From Rhodospirillaceae bacterium (GTDB taxonomy: Bacteria > Pseudomonadota > Alphaproteobacteria > Rhodospirillales > Rhodospirillaceae): a stretch of DNA of 64,000 nt. The DNA is taken from the NCBI GenBank assembly GCA_028822445.1, contig JAPKDQ010000007.1, positions 95,044 through 159,043 of the forward strand, written 5' to 3'. A program made the translations under genes and the position numbers. Each line of letters starts with the position of its first letter. The first letter of the stretch is position 1. Under the pieces are notes generated by a model. It worked only from the letters and a program-made list of their open reading frames with translations, had not been told where the DNA came from and made no database searches. Of the stretch, positions 42,437-50,875 are shown piece after piece.

Positions 42437-44737
42437 TTAGAAGTTGTACCGTGCTTCTAATCCGTAGCTCCGTGTTGGCGCTTTGAATGGAACGTTAATA
42501 ATTGACAACAACGGCACTGACTCACTGGCGTACTTCTCGTTGCCGAGATTGCGGCCCCACAGCGTCAGGCTCCATTCATCTGTCGTGAAACCAATGCGCG
42601 CATCGATTAAGTCGATTGGATCACGACGAGATCCTGGAAGGTTCGAAGAATCGTACCAGATGCTGCCGCGATGCTTATATTCAATCCGGCCAACCAACTC
42701 AATATCACCACTAACTGGTGCATTAAATTGGCCACCAATCAACAGATTGTCCTTCTCGATGTAAGGAACGCGGTTACCTTCGAGCGACGGTTGCGCGTTC
42801 AGTTTAGTGATCTTGGCATCAACGTAACCATAACCAGCAAACAGTGTGAGGTTCTCGGATACCGCCATATTCGCATCGAACTCAAAGCCTTCAACTTTCT
42901 GACTATCGACGCGAGATACAGCCTGAATGCTTCCGACTGGGAAGAATTCGAACTGTTGAGCATCCGTCACATCGGTTCTGAAGACCGCACCGTTGACAGC
43001 CAAGCGGCCGTCCATCATGCGGGCCTTGAAGCCGAGTTCATAGGCGTCGGTCGTTTCTTTTTCGTAACTATCTCTGGTGAAGATCGTGTTTGGATTAGCG
43101 CCAGCAGCAAGGGCACCGGCGATCAATACTTCCAGAGTACCGATGGTATTAAAACCACCTGACTTAAAGCCCTGACCCCATGTTGCGTAGACGCTACCAG
43201 TCTCATTGGGCAGTGAGTAAGACAGAGTAATTTTCGGCTGGAACTGATGGAACGTTGTCTCATCGTTACAGTCTGCGGGGGCTCGGCCGGTACGAAGAAC
43301 ACACTGATTGTAGGTCGCCTCTCCAGTAACCGTATTCGCACCGGGAAGAGTTAGCGTTTCAACGTCACGTTCTTCAGTTTCGTAACGTGCTGCCAAATCG
43401 AGCTGTAGGTCTTCAGTAATATCGTACTGAATATTCCCGAATGGCGAGTAGTTGGTCACACCGAACTTTGTCTTATCGTGATTGACCGATGGGTTGGTGC
43501 TTCCAATTGGACTTGGCACCAGACTTGGAGAAATACCGCCGCCCGTGTAAAGACCGTTGATGTTGGTTCTGGCTTTACGGGCTTTCTGGAAATAGACACC
43601 AGCCTGCCAACGCAACCGCGCCGCATCATCATTCGAAGAAACGCGCAACTCCTGAGTGAATGCACGGTTTTGATCACGCCATTTCTGAGTTAGATCACCG
43701 AAAACAAACTCAAAAACACCAAAATCGGTGTCCGGGCTTGAGTAGTCAGCGTAAGGTAGCCCCTTAGCTTGGTAGCTATCTTTAATGGAACTGAATGAAC
43801 TTACAGATTCCAGAGTAACCGTATCCATTTCATGAACTATTCGGAGTGAGGAATTAACCTTGTCCTGAATATTGATTCCTGGCGTGTCATTGACAAAAGG
43901 AATTTCATGGACGCGGTTAGTATCGGGCCCAGCTATGAAGACCCCCCCCACAGTCGTGCCACTAATCTGGGCATTAAATGCAATCCCACCACCGTCGCCA
44001 TGGCTTCCACCAAGCACAAAGTCGGCAGTCGTGTTCTCACCCTGCCAGTTCAATTTTAGGCGACCTGTCTTATTGGTCCAGCGGTGAACTTTTTCACCTG
44101 TGTACTCATTTGTGAAGGGACCATCACTGTCAGTGCTCGACGCTGACAAGCGCACTCCCAAACTGTCATTTATTGGACCGCCAATGCCGCCCTGGATCTT
44201 CGTCGCATTCCAATTGCCATAACTAGCAATAACGCTGCCGTCCCATTCGTCACCGGGAGGCTTCGTTGTTACGATAATCGCGCCAGCCGTTGCATTCCGA
44301 CCGTAGAGGGCATTTTGTGGCCCCTTCAAGACTTCTATCTGCTGGAGGTCGAAGAAATCACCGTTGAATTCTGACTGAGTGGAGAGCTGCACACCATCGA
44401 CAACAATGGCAACAGCGCCCTCAGCGAAGCGCACGCCAGCTTGGCCACGCATGTTCACAAAGAACTCACCTTGTTGGTTTGATGTCACGAAGTTCACGTT
44501 AGGTACGAGGCTCAAGAAATCTTCCGGCCGCGTAACACCGGCCCTTTCCAGGGCTTCCGCAGTGAACACCGTAACTGCAACAGGGGCGTCTAACAGCGAT
44601 TCTGCGCGTTTCAAACCTGTTACAACAATTTCTTCAACAGCGATTCGCTGCGCAACAGCGGGCACGGCCCACAATGCAGTTGTTGCCATCATCAACGATA
44701 CGGCAGTTATAGACGTTTTTGGTATCCAATTATTCAC
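42437..44737 (-). CDS. TonB-dependent outer-membrane receptor
   Basis: Outer-membrane uptake receptor of 766 residues. The signal peptide NNWIPKTSITAVSLMMATTAL...AVAQ is followed by VEEIVVTG, a TonB-box-like start, the plug domain (LSLVPNVNF, VNMRGQAGV, IEVLKGPQNALYGRNATAGAI) and a 22-strand-type barrel ending LEARYNF. It belongs to the iron-complex/sphingomonad-type group, many members of which import catabolic substrates, not iron. GTG 44737 is chosen: AGGGG is seven bases upstream and the signal begins directly after it; ATG 44815 would add a non-signal-like leader. Upstream are tandem repeats (44835-44890) and putative operator C. Confidence 0.93.
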   Translation of the reverse strand: MNNWIPKTSITAVSLMMATTALWAVPAVAQRIAVEEIVVTGLKRAESLLDAPVAVTVFTAEALERAGVTRPEDFLSLVPNVNFVTSNQQGEFFVNMRGQAGVRFAEGAVAIVVDGVQLSTQSEFNGDFFDLQQIEVLKGPQNALYGRNATAGAIIVTTKPPGDEWDGSVIASYGNWNATKIQGGIGGPINDSLGVRLSASSTDSDGPFTNEYTGEKVHRWTNKTGRLKLNWQGENTTADFVLGGSHGDGGGIAFNAQISGTTVGGVFIAGPDTNRVHEIPFVNDTPGINIQDKVNSSLRIVHEMDTVTLESVSSFSSIKDSYQAKGLPYADYSSPDTDFGVFEFVFGDLTQKWRDQNRAFTQELRVSSNDDAARLRWQAGVYFQKARKARTNINGLYTGGGISPSLVPSPIGSTNPSVNHDKTKFGVTNYSPFGNIQYDITEDLQLDLAARYETEERDVETLTLPGANTVTGEATYNQCVLRTGRAPADCNDETTFHQFQPKITLSYSLPNETGSVYATWGQGFKSGGFNTIGTLEVLIAGALAAGANPNTIFTRDSYEKETTDAYELGFKARMMDGRLAVNGAVFRTDVTDAQQFEFFPVGSIQAVSRVDSQKVEGFEFDANMAVSENLTLFAGYGYVDAKITKLNAQPSLEGNRVPYIEKDNLLIGGQFNAPVSGDIELVGRIEYKHRGSIWYDSSNLPGSRRDPIDLIDARIGFTTDEWSLTLWGRNLGNEKYASESVPLLSIINVPFKAPTRSYGLEARYNF

Positions 44738-44834
44738 GGATTTACCCCTATTTATACTTAATGCCTGAACGCCATAAACACCAACGGTGACTAGGCTCAA
44801 GCTCACATAATTCAATGTTACTGAAAAACTTAAA

Positions 44835-44890
44835 CTTACACTTACACTTACACTTACACTTACACTTTAATTTAATTTAATTTAATTTAA
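44835..44890. repeat. Tandem simple repeats: CTTACA x5 and TTTAA x5
   Basis: Five perfect CTTACA units (44835-44864) abut, after CT, five perfect TTTAA units (44866-44890). They lie 98-153 bases upstream of the TonB receptor start and between it and operator C. Such repeats change length by slippage and could alter promoter spacing. Confidence 0.95.
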
Positions 44891-44932
44891 TTTTACTAAA
44901 TAGGCTTCTTCTCATTCAACCTTAAATTATTA

Positions 44933-44944
44933 ATTGTATACAAT
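44933..44944. promoter_or_regulatory. Putative GntR operator, site C
   Basis: ATTGTATACAAT, a perfect 12-base palindrome and an ideal match to the FadR-subfamily operator form. It lies about 195 bases upstream of the TonB receptor start, with the simple repeats in between. Confidence 0.7.
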
Positions 44945-45232
44945 ATCTAAATATATGTGACTAATAAGCCACAGATTCCCATCCTCCGGGTCTTTTAATT
45001 ACCCTAGAGCAGCCTAGTACCCATATTAACCATGTGCTACTCAAAATTAGTCACGTGCGGGTTCTTTCGTCAGGAATCACAGCTAATGCAATGCGATTAA
45101 CATCGACGGTTAATGCTCAAAGTGGTCACCGCCGGAGCCACGACGTTGGCCGCCACTCAACAGATCGCAATGGCGCAGTGCCAATTTGCACACCAGCACA
45201 TTGCTCGCTCACATTCACCAAGTGTCTCCAGG
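44945..45232. other. Gene-free stretch, nothing recognised
   Basis: Remaining part of the 495-base gap between the TonB receptor start and the end of the alpha/beta gene at 45233. I see no gene, hairpin or further operator in it. Confidence 0.4.
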
Positions 45233-46012
45233 CTAGAGACTCGAGACGTAATCCTGAACCGCTTTAGCAACATCCCCCGGCACCTCATCTGGCTGGAAGT
45301 TGCTGCCCGGAATTTCCACGGCAGTGGCATCAGGTCTCATGTCCTTAGCCCTCTCAAACATGGGCCAAAGAATATCTTTTTGGGCACACATGATCAGCAT
45401 TGGCACCGAGACCATCTCGTAAAGAGCTGAGAAGTCTTGATCCCAAATTTTTGAATAGACTTTGATATGGCCCTGCCACGCGCGAGCGGTGTCAAGCATT
45501 TCACGGTGATGAAGCTCAAGGTCAGAATTGCCACCGATGCTCTCAACATACTCCCACATCGTCTGGAGGTGGGACCCGTCGGCTTTCAGCTCAAATGGTT
45601 GTGGATATACGCCACCAAACGCCTGACGCTCTTCGGCAGTCAACACGACTGGTCCAATCATCATCAAGGATGACACTCGATCACTATCAGTGGTTGCAAT
45701 TTCGATGGCTAAAGATGCGCCGGTATGGTGACCAAATAGGTGGACTTTATCGAAACCAAGAGCCTTTATCGCATCAAGCAACATATTAGCGTACTCGCTC
45801 ATCGTTGGCATACCATCCGGATCAAACGATCCCCCGAAGCCTGGCGAGTCGAGCGCGTAAATTGGCTCAGGCCCTTCATACACCGCCGAGAATTTCTCAA
45901 ACATCGCGGACGAACTTGCGGTTTGGTGGAAACAAATGATGGGAGTCCCGGCCCCATCCTTCATCCGGTAGTGAACCTGCCCTTGGGCGATTTCTACATA
46001 ACCTTTACGCAT
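45233..46012 (-). CDS. Alpha/beta-hydrolase-fold protein with GHHTG elbow
   Basis: Protein of 259 residues: RKGYVEIAQGQVHYR at the start, HQTASS (29-34) at the oxyanion position, DSPGFGGSFDP, and GHHTG (94-98) with His96 at the nucleophile place. The C-terminal His site reads GSNFQPDEVP, while the acid Asp in CAQKD is kept. It is closest to the proteins at 46024 and 49222 (all HQTASS). ATG 46012 has AAGGAG. It is the last gene of the operon flavin oxidase (48428) - GHHTG protein - GHHTG protein, 11 bases after its tandem copy. Cytosolic. Reaction unknown; not expected to be a standard serine hydrolase. Confidence 0.87.
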   Translation of the reverse strand: MRKGYVEIAQGQVHYRMKDGAGTPIICFHQTASSSAMFEKFSAVYEGPEPIYALDSPGFGGSFDPDGMPTMSEYANMLLDAIKALGFDKVHLFGHHTGASLAIEIATTDSDRVSSLMMIGPVVLTAEERQAFGGVYPQPFELKADGSHLQTMWEYVESIGGNSDLELHHREMLDTARAWQGHIKVYSKIWDQDFSALYEMVSVPMLIMCAQKDILWPMFERAKDMRPDATAVEIPGSNFQPDEVPGDVAKAVQDYVSSL

Positions 46013-46023
46013 TTTGATTCTCC

Positions 46024-46815
46024 TTACCCGTCATGCTTAGCGAGAAAATCTCGGATCGCGTTCGCGGTTCCGTCGGGATCTTGGTCGGGCTCGAAATTCG
46101 CGCCCTTAAGCAGCAGGCTTTCAGCATCCGGTTTCATCTCCTTGGCGCGACCGAGATAATCAATCAAGACATCATCTGGGGCGCACATAAGAAGTAAGGG
46201 GCAATCTATTTTCTCAAATAGGGTCGTAAAATCCTGATCCCAAACGGAAGAGTATGCTTTGAACCGACCCATGTACGCGCGGCAAGTATCAACGAACTCG
46301 CGGTGATGCAGTTCAATATCTGAATGGGCGCCAAGTCCCTGCAAGTAATCCCAAGTCGTTTTAAGGTATTCGCCCTTGGCGTCAGGAGACATTGGCGTCG
46401 AGTAATGTACGCGGAACGCTTCTCGTTCTTCTTTGGTGAGAGGAACAGGCCCAATCATCATGCACGTCTTAACGCGATCCGGTTGCGCGGCATAAATCTC
46501 CGCAGCAATGCACGCCCCAGTGTGATGACCGAACAGGTGGAATTTATCCAAGCCTATTGAATCCAGCGCTTCTATGACCCATGCGCCATATTGCGGCATG
46601 GACGGCATGTCTTCGGGATCAAACGACCCGCCAAATCCAGGCGTGTCCATGGCGTACAGGGCCCGGCCAGACAATCGGTCCATGACGTCGTAGTACATCT
46701 TTCCGGAGCTTGCGGTCTGGTGCAAAAACACGACAGGCACGCCATCACCGGCGACGTGGTGGTAGTGCAGTTGGCCGCCCGACGTATCGGCGTAACCTTT
46801 ACTCAACTTAGACAT
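46024..46815 (-). CDS. Alpha/beta-hydrolase-fold protein with GHHTG elbow (tandem copy)
   Basis: Protein of 263 residues: SKGYADTSGGQLHYH, HQTASS (32-37), DTPGFGGSFDPEDMPSM, GHHTG (96-100) with His98 at the nucleophile place. The C-terminal motif is GANFEPDQDP, where His is expected. By eye it shares roughly half its residues with the downstream copy, so the pair arose by an old duplication and may form a heteromer or handle two related substrates. ATG 46815 has GGGAG upstream. It starts 20 bases beyond the stop of the flavin oxidase gene. Confidence 0.87.
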   Translation of the reverse strand: MSKLSKGYADTSGGQLHYHHVAGDGVPVVFLHQTASSGKMYYDVMDRLSGRALYAMDTPGFGGSFDPEDMPSMPQYGAWVIEALDSIGLDKFHLFGHHTGACIAAEIYAAQPDRVKTCMMIGPVPLTKEEREAFRVHYSTPMSPDAKGEYLKTTWDYLQGLGAHSDIELHHREFVDTCRAYMGRFKAYSSVWDQDFTTLFEKIDCPLLLMCAPDDVLIDYLGRAKEMKPDAESLLLKGANFEPDQDPDGTANAIRDFLAKHDG

Positions 46816-46835
46816 AGATATCTCCCTTACCGTCC

Positions 46836-48428
46836 CTATCTCAAACCGAGAGCACCCGGGTTCACCTTACGGTCCGGGTCGACAACGTCTTTGACGCCAT
46901 TAAAAAGTTTCCACAGCGAATCGTTCTTCATGAGACTGGAGAAATTGTAGAATTTCCCGATCTGCAGATGCGCGGCACCAAGGCTATCGAACAGATCACG
47001 TAGTTCTTCGCGCAGTTGAAGCACGATCTTGCGCTTCTCTAAGTCTTCAGGAATATCTTTCCATTTTTCGGCATACTCTTCTTCGATCAAGCTGAGGCGG
47101 AAATCACCGAGTTTGTCTTTCCAGTAAAAACTGGGCTCAATGACAAACTCCGCGCCAGCAAAACAGGTTAAGTATGACGTCTTGATATCGTATTTCTCTA
47201 GGATAGGGCGTTTCTCTTCAAGAAACTTTTCCGTCGCGGCACCGGCATCCACAGCCCGTGACAACGGAAAAAATCCATGAACGGGAACCCAGAGCTCACC
47301 CTCGGAGCCAAGAAGAATTGTACGGACGCCGGCAAAGGGCTCCGCCCTAAAGACTTTCGGAATGGTGTTATCCATTTCAGTGCCATTCTCTTCGAGACAA
47401 ATCTCAGCAGCGATTTCCTGATGCTCGTTGGCGACGATATCTGTCAACGCATCAAACGTCATGTGCATGGAGTACTGCACACCTTTGAGCAATTTCTGCC
47501 CGGTTACCGCCATCTTTGCAGCAGAGGCCAGCCCTCTGAGCCCGCCCTTACGCACAACTTTTCCAACGATCGAAACACCCTCAGAAAACGTTATGCCCTG
47601 CTTCTCAAAGCCCGCATTGTAGTAAGGGTCAAACATGTAACATTCGGATGCTATTTTTAACCTGGCGATGCGTGTCTGAGCCTTCAGCACCTCGGCAAGC
47701 GTATCGAATTTGAAGGCCATATACGCAGTGGACGGCTGCGTATCGAGTAGACGCAAAGTAGCCACGGACTTAACGCCGAACGCACCGGTATCTGAGGTAA
47801 AAATCCCCGTCATATCCGGTCCGAAATGACGCCAGAACCCGTTAGAGGTACTATGTGCACCGGACCCTGTCTGCAGGATCTCCCCCGTTGGGAGCACCAC
47901 TTCCAATCCAATAACACTTTCTGCCGCTGTGCCATGGATACCTGAGCCGTGAAACAGACTGTTCTGTGATAATGCGCCACCGACGGTCGCATACTTACCT
48001 GATAGTGGGCCCCAGTAAGGTGTCCGCACACCCTTCTCAGCTAGTGCTTCGTACAACGTTTTCCATGTGCAGCCACACTCAACTACGACGTACATATCAT
48101 CCGCATTTATCTCGAGAATGCGGTTCATACGCAGCATATCGATCAGCATTGTATCAGGGCGCTCGGGTGTGTAACCGGACGTATACGACATGCCACCGCC
48201 GCGTGCGACGATCGACAAGCCAGCTTCTACGGCTGCCTCAACACCTGCGGCAAGCTCTTCCGTGTTGCCCGGTTGAATGACGACAACGGCAATCTCCCGG
48301 TCACGACAGCTAAGGTCAGTCGAGAAGAAATCGCGGTCTTTCTCTTCCGTTAGGACGTGATCGTTTCCAACAATTTGTTTAAGCTTGGAAACCAAGGCCT
48401 CATCGGCTGTTAAGGTTTGAATATTCAC
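46836..48428 (-). CDS. FAD-linked oxidase, VAO/GlcD family (second copy)
   Basis: Flavoprotein of 530 residues with the PCMH FAD domain: QPGNTEELAAGV, ARGGGMSYTSGY, VECGCTWKTL, ATVGGALSQN; it ends VDPDRKVNPGALG. It is homologous along its length to the oxidase at 16326, with the same length. Substrates of the family are hydroxyacids and benzylic or allylic alcohols. GTG 48428 is chosen because GGAGG lies a few bases upstream and it gives the same length as the paralogue; TTG 48452 is less likely. It heads an operon with two GHHTG proteins. Operator D lies 108 bases upstream, so the GntR protein probably controls it. Confidence 0.9.
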   Translation of the reverse strand: MNIQTLTADEALVSKLKQIVGNDHVLTEEKDRDFFSTDLSCRDREIAVVVIQPGNTEELAAGVEAAVEAGLSIVARGGGMSYTSGYTPERPDTMLIDMLRMNRILEINADDMYVVVECGCTWKTLYEALAEKGVRTPYWGPLSGKYATVGGALSQNSLFHGSGIHGTAAESVIGLEVVLPTGEILQTGSGAHSTSNGFWRHFGPDMTGIFTSDTGAFGVKSVATLRLLDTQPSTAYMAFKFDTLAEVLKAQTRIARLKIASECYMFDPYYNAGFEKQGITFSEGVSIVGKVVRKGGLRGLASAAKMAVTGQKLLKGVQYSMHMTFDALTDIVANEHQEIAAEICLEENGTEMDNTIPKVFRAEPFAGVRTILLGSEGELWVPVHGFFPLSRAVDAGAATEKFLEEKRPILEKYDIKTSYLTCFAGAEFVIEPSFYWKDKLGDFRLSLIEEEYAEKWKDIPEDLEKRKIVLQLREELRDLFDSLGAAHLQIGKFYNFSSLMKNDSLWKLFNGVKDVVDPDRKVNPGALGLR

Positions 48429-48535
48429 GGCACCCCTCCAATAACCCCTCAAATTCGGGAGAAATTTCCCTACAGTCTAGCGAGCAATAATGCACTGTCT
48501 GCAATAGATTGATTTTTATATTAGTCGCAGAGCAT

Positions 48536-48547
48536 ATTGTATGCAAT
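48536..48547. promoter_or_regulatory. Putative GntR operator, site D
   Basis: ATTGTATGCAAT, the consensus itself, in the divergent gap between the flavin oxidase operon (minus) and the cupin at 48732 (plus). Confidence 0.7.
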
Positions 48548-48731
48548 TTGTTTGGCAACCCAACCTTTACTGGTTACGGTTGTGGGTAAGAAGGGACATT
48601 GAGCTCAAAATAATGTCAGTTTTCTTTCGCTTTTTGACAGAATTAGTTCAACACGAGTTGGGGGAATCGCTATGGGTTTAGGGCACATAACATGATCCAA
48701 GTTTAAGATTTATTCGCCGGTTGATGCAGAT

Positions 48732-49106
48732 TTGGACGACGCACCAGATCTAGAATTTCCGTTCCACCCCGGGTCAAAATTTCGCGCTGTAAATACGGGA
48801 ATCGACGAGCCAACGACACAAGTAAATTATGAGGATTTTTATAAAGGCCAAGACATAACGTGGTCGATGCCACACGACGAAGTCCATGTCGTTGTCTCAG
48901 GACGAGCCGAGATCGAATACCATCTCCCGCCCTTAATGATAGAGTCTGGAAAAGCAGTTGCTGAGCCTGGCTCAGTTTATCTTCTGCCTCAAGGTGCGCG
49001 CATCGTTTGGCGGGTGCTCAGCGATGAACCATTCCGCCATCTTTGCATCTGCTATCCCAACCCCAGCTATCCAATCCCCAAAGCGAACAGCATCGCTGAC
49101 CTATAA
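48732..49106 (+). CDS. Single-domain cupin protein with disrupted start
   Basis: Cupin of at least 124 residues, paralogue of the protein at 41910: DITWSMPHDEVHVVVSGRAEIE, AEPGSVYLLPQGARIVWRVLSDEPFRHLCICYP. Homology continues upstream of TTG 48732, in frame, to TCC AAG TTT AAG (SKFKIYSPVDADL) at 48696. Just before it is ATG 48692 with AGGG eight bases upstream, but it is one base out of frame (ATG A TCC AAG). Removing one A would give a normal M-S-K-F start. The gene may be frameshifted, or the base may be a sequence error; translation from TTG 48732 would lose 13 conserved residues. Operator D is upstream. Confidence 0.75.
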   Translation: MDDAPDLEFPFHPGSKFRAVNTGIDEPTTQVNYEDFYKGQDITWSMPHDEVHVVVSGRAEIEYHLPPLMIESGKAVAEPGSVYLLPQGARIVWRVLSDEPFRHLCICYPNPSYPIPKANSIADL

Positions 49107-49221
49107 TAGTTTGATTTAGAAGCATGTCAGACTTGAAGTGGGCTTCAGCGCTACCAAGCCCAGATGGTTAAATGGAACGGTGTGGGTTTTATCCCGCACC
49201 GACAAGCCTGTTGATGGTCTT

Positions 49222-50010
49222 TTAAGCCACGTCTCTGTAAAATTCCTGCAGGCCGTTAGAGACGCTTTCTGGATCATTATCTGGCTGGTAATCAGCGCCA
49301 CCCACAATGATTTGTTTGGCATCCGGGCGCATTTCAGCAGCGCGCTCAAAAAGTGGCCATAGAACATCGTCCTTAGAACACATAATCATCAACGGACAGG
49401 ACACCGATTTGTACACCTCTTCGACGTCTTGATTCCAAACCGCCGTAAAAGCCATAGGCATGGTTTCATGCGCGCTGAGGTGATCAATCATTTCCCGATT
49501 GTGGAGATCAAGCGTGGTCGAAGCTCCGATCATCTTGAGGTAACCCCAGGCCGCGGATAGGAATTCACCAGTCGGTTCGATCTTGAAGGGCTGCACAAAA
49601 GTTTTCATGTACTCGCGCTTCTCTTCTTCGTTGACCAACACCGGGCCAATGACAGACAGGCTGGCGACTTTCTCTGGCGACTTTCCAGGCATTTCCATGG
49701 CAATGCAGCCACCCGTGTGATGTCCGCAAGCGTGGAATGAGGTAATACCGAGGTCGTCAATGGCCTCTAATAGACGATCAGAAAGAAAGCCAATGTCTGG
49801 GATCGCCTTCGGATGATAAGACCCCCCAAACCCTGGGGAATCAAAGGCGTAGCAATGATAGTCGTTAGCCAACAACAGCATTACTTTTTCGAACATGCCT
49901 CCCGAACTTGCCGTCTGATGGAAGAAGCAGATCACCGGTTTCCCAGCGAAACCGGCCTCACGATAGTGAACTTGACCTTCAGAGCAGTTCGCGTATCCCT
50001 TTGTAATCAT
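49222..50010 (-). CDS. Alpha/beta-hydrolase-fold protein with GHHTG elbow
   Basis: Fifth member of the window's GHHTG family, 262 residues: TKGYANCSEGQVHYR, HQTASS (31-36), DSPGFGGSYHP, GHHTG (96-100) with His98 at the nucleophile site. The C-terminal His site reads GADYQPDNDP; the acid Asp in CSKDD is kept. ATG 50010 (AAGGTGAT upstream) matches the relatives' N-terminus; an ATG 33 bases earlier does not. It is alone on its strand and divergent from the SDR at 50119, with putative operator E between them. Reaction unknown. Confidence 0.86.
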   Translation of the reverse strand: MITKGYANCSEGQVHYREAGFAGKPVICFFHQTASSGGMFEKVMLLLANDYHCYAFDSPGFGGSYHPKAIPDIGFLSDRLLEAIDDLGITSFHACGHHTGGCIAMEMPGKSPEKVASLSVIGPVLVNEEEKREYMKTFVQPFKIEPTGEFLSAAWGYLKMIGASTTLDLHNREMIDHLSAHETMPMAFTAVWNQDVEEVYKSVSCPLMIMCSKDDVLWPLFERAAEMRPDAKQIIVGGADYQPDNDPESVSNGLQEFYRDVA

Positions 50011-50069
50011 CACTATCACCTTCCCAAGAATATCGTTTTGCAATTACTGATAATTCAGTATTGCTCAAA

Positions 50070-50081
50070 ACTGTATGCATT
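50070..50081. promoter_or_regulatory. Putative GntR operator, site E
   Basis: ACTGTATGCATT, 10 of 12 to the consensus, centred in the 108-base divergent gap between the GHHTG protein at 49222 and the SDR at 50119; close to both start codons. Confidence 0.5.
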
Positions 50082-50118
50082 CTACTATGCAAAATAATGT
50101 GGCTGAGGGGTATGTAAA

Positions 50119-50874
50119 ATGAGTAAATCGACAGTTCTTATTTCAGGGGCCGGCATCGGGCTTGGCAAGGGCATGGCCCAAGCTTTCGCTGAAGCTGACT
50201 ATCGGGTCATCGCAACAGACGTTCTCGTGGATGAAGGCTCCAGTGTCGTAGGGGCTCTGAACGGCGCAGGAGCTAACGCTGAGTTTCACGAAATGGACGT
50301 GACTAATACGGACCAAGTGAATGAAGTAATTGCGAACGTTGAGAAGTCGCACGGGCCGATCACCACATTAGTTTGCAACGCCGGCATCGCTAAAAAAATC
50401 CCACTAACGACGATGACCGATGATCAATGGGATCTCACGATGGATATCGACCTAAAAGGCATGATGCGTATGATACGTGCGGCAGCACCCGCCATGAGAA
50501 ACGCCAAGGCGGGCTCTGTCCTCTGCCTCGCTTCCATCGTTGGTACAGCCTACGGCTGGGATGAACATGTTCCCTACTCCGCCGCCAAAGCAGGCGTTTC
50601 AGGCCTAGTCCGCGGCGTTGCCATTGAGCTTGCGAAAGACGGCATCCGCGCCAATGGAATAGCCCCTGGATTCATCCGCACCGCACAGACCCTCGATCCA
50701 ATTAACTCAATAGGTGAAGAAGGCCTCAATGCGGTCGCGCCAAGCGTGCCTCTAGGGCGCATCGGCGACCCTTCAGATATCGCTGACGTTGCAGTATTCC
50801 TTGCGTCGGAAAAGGCGCGCTACATAACGGGGCAAACCATTACCGTAGATGGCGGCGTTCTCGTCGGGCTTTAG
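50119..50874 (+). CDS. Short-chain dehydrogenase/reductase
   Basis: Classical SDR of 251 residues, FabG/glucose-dehydrogenase type. The cofactor motif is SGAGIGLGKG (8-17), with Asp in IATDVL favouring NAD; NAG, the catalytic Ser in LCLASIVG, and YSAAK are present, and it ends ITVDGGVLVGL. It would interconvert an alcohol and a ketone of the pathway. ATG 50119 has GAGGGG about ten bases upstream. Its stop is one base from the stop of the opposing RutA-like gene. Operator E lies 38 bases upstream of its start. Confidence 0.92.
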   Translation: MSKSTVLISGAGIGLGKGMAQAFAEADYRVIATDVLVDEGSSVVGALNGAGANAEFHEMDVTNTDQVNEVIANVEKSHGPITTLVCNAGIAKKIPLTTMTDDQWDLTMDIDLKGMMRMIRAAAPAMRNAKAGSVLCLASIVGTAYGWDEHVPYSAAKAGVSGLVRGVAIELAKDGIRANGIAPGFIRTAQTLDPINSIGEEGLNAVAPSVPLGRIGDPSDIADVAVFLASEKARYITGQTITVDGGVLVGL

Positions 50875-50875
50875 T

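Noticed and set aside
44835..44890. Possible CRISPR-like array
   Set aside because: Units are 5-6 bases with no spacers; this is simple-sequence repeat DNA.
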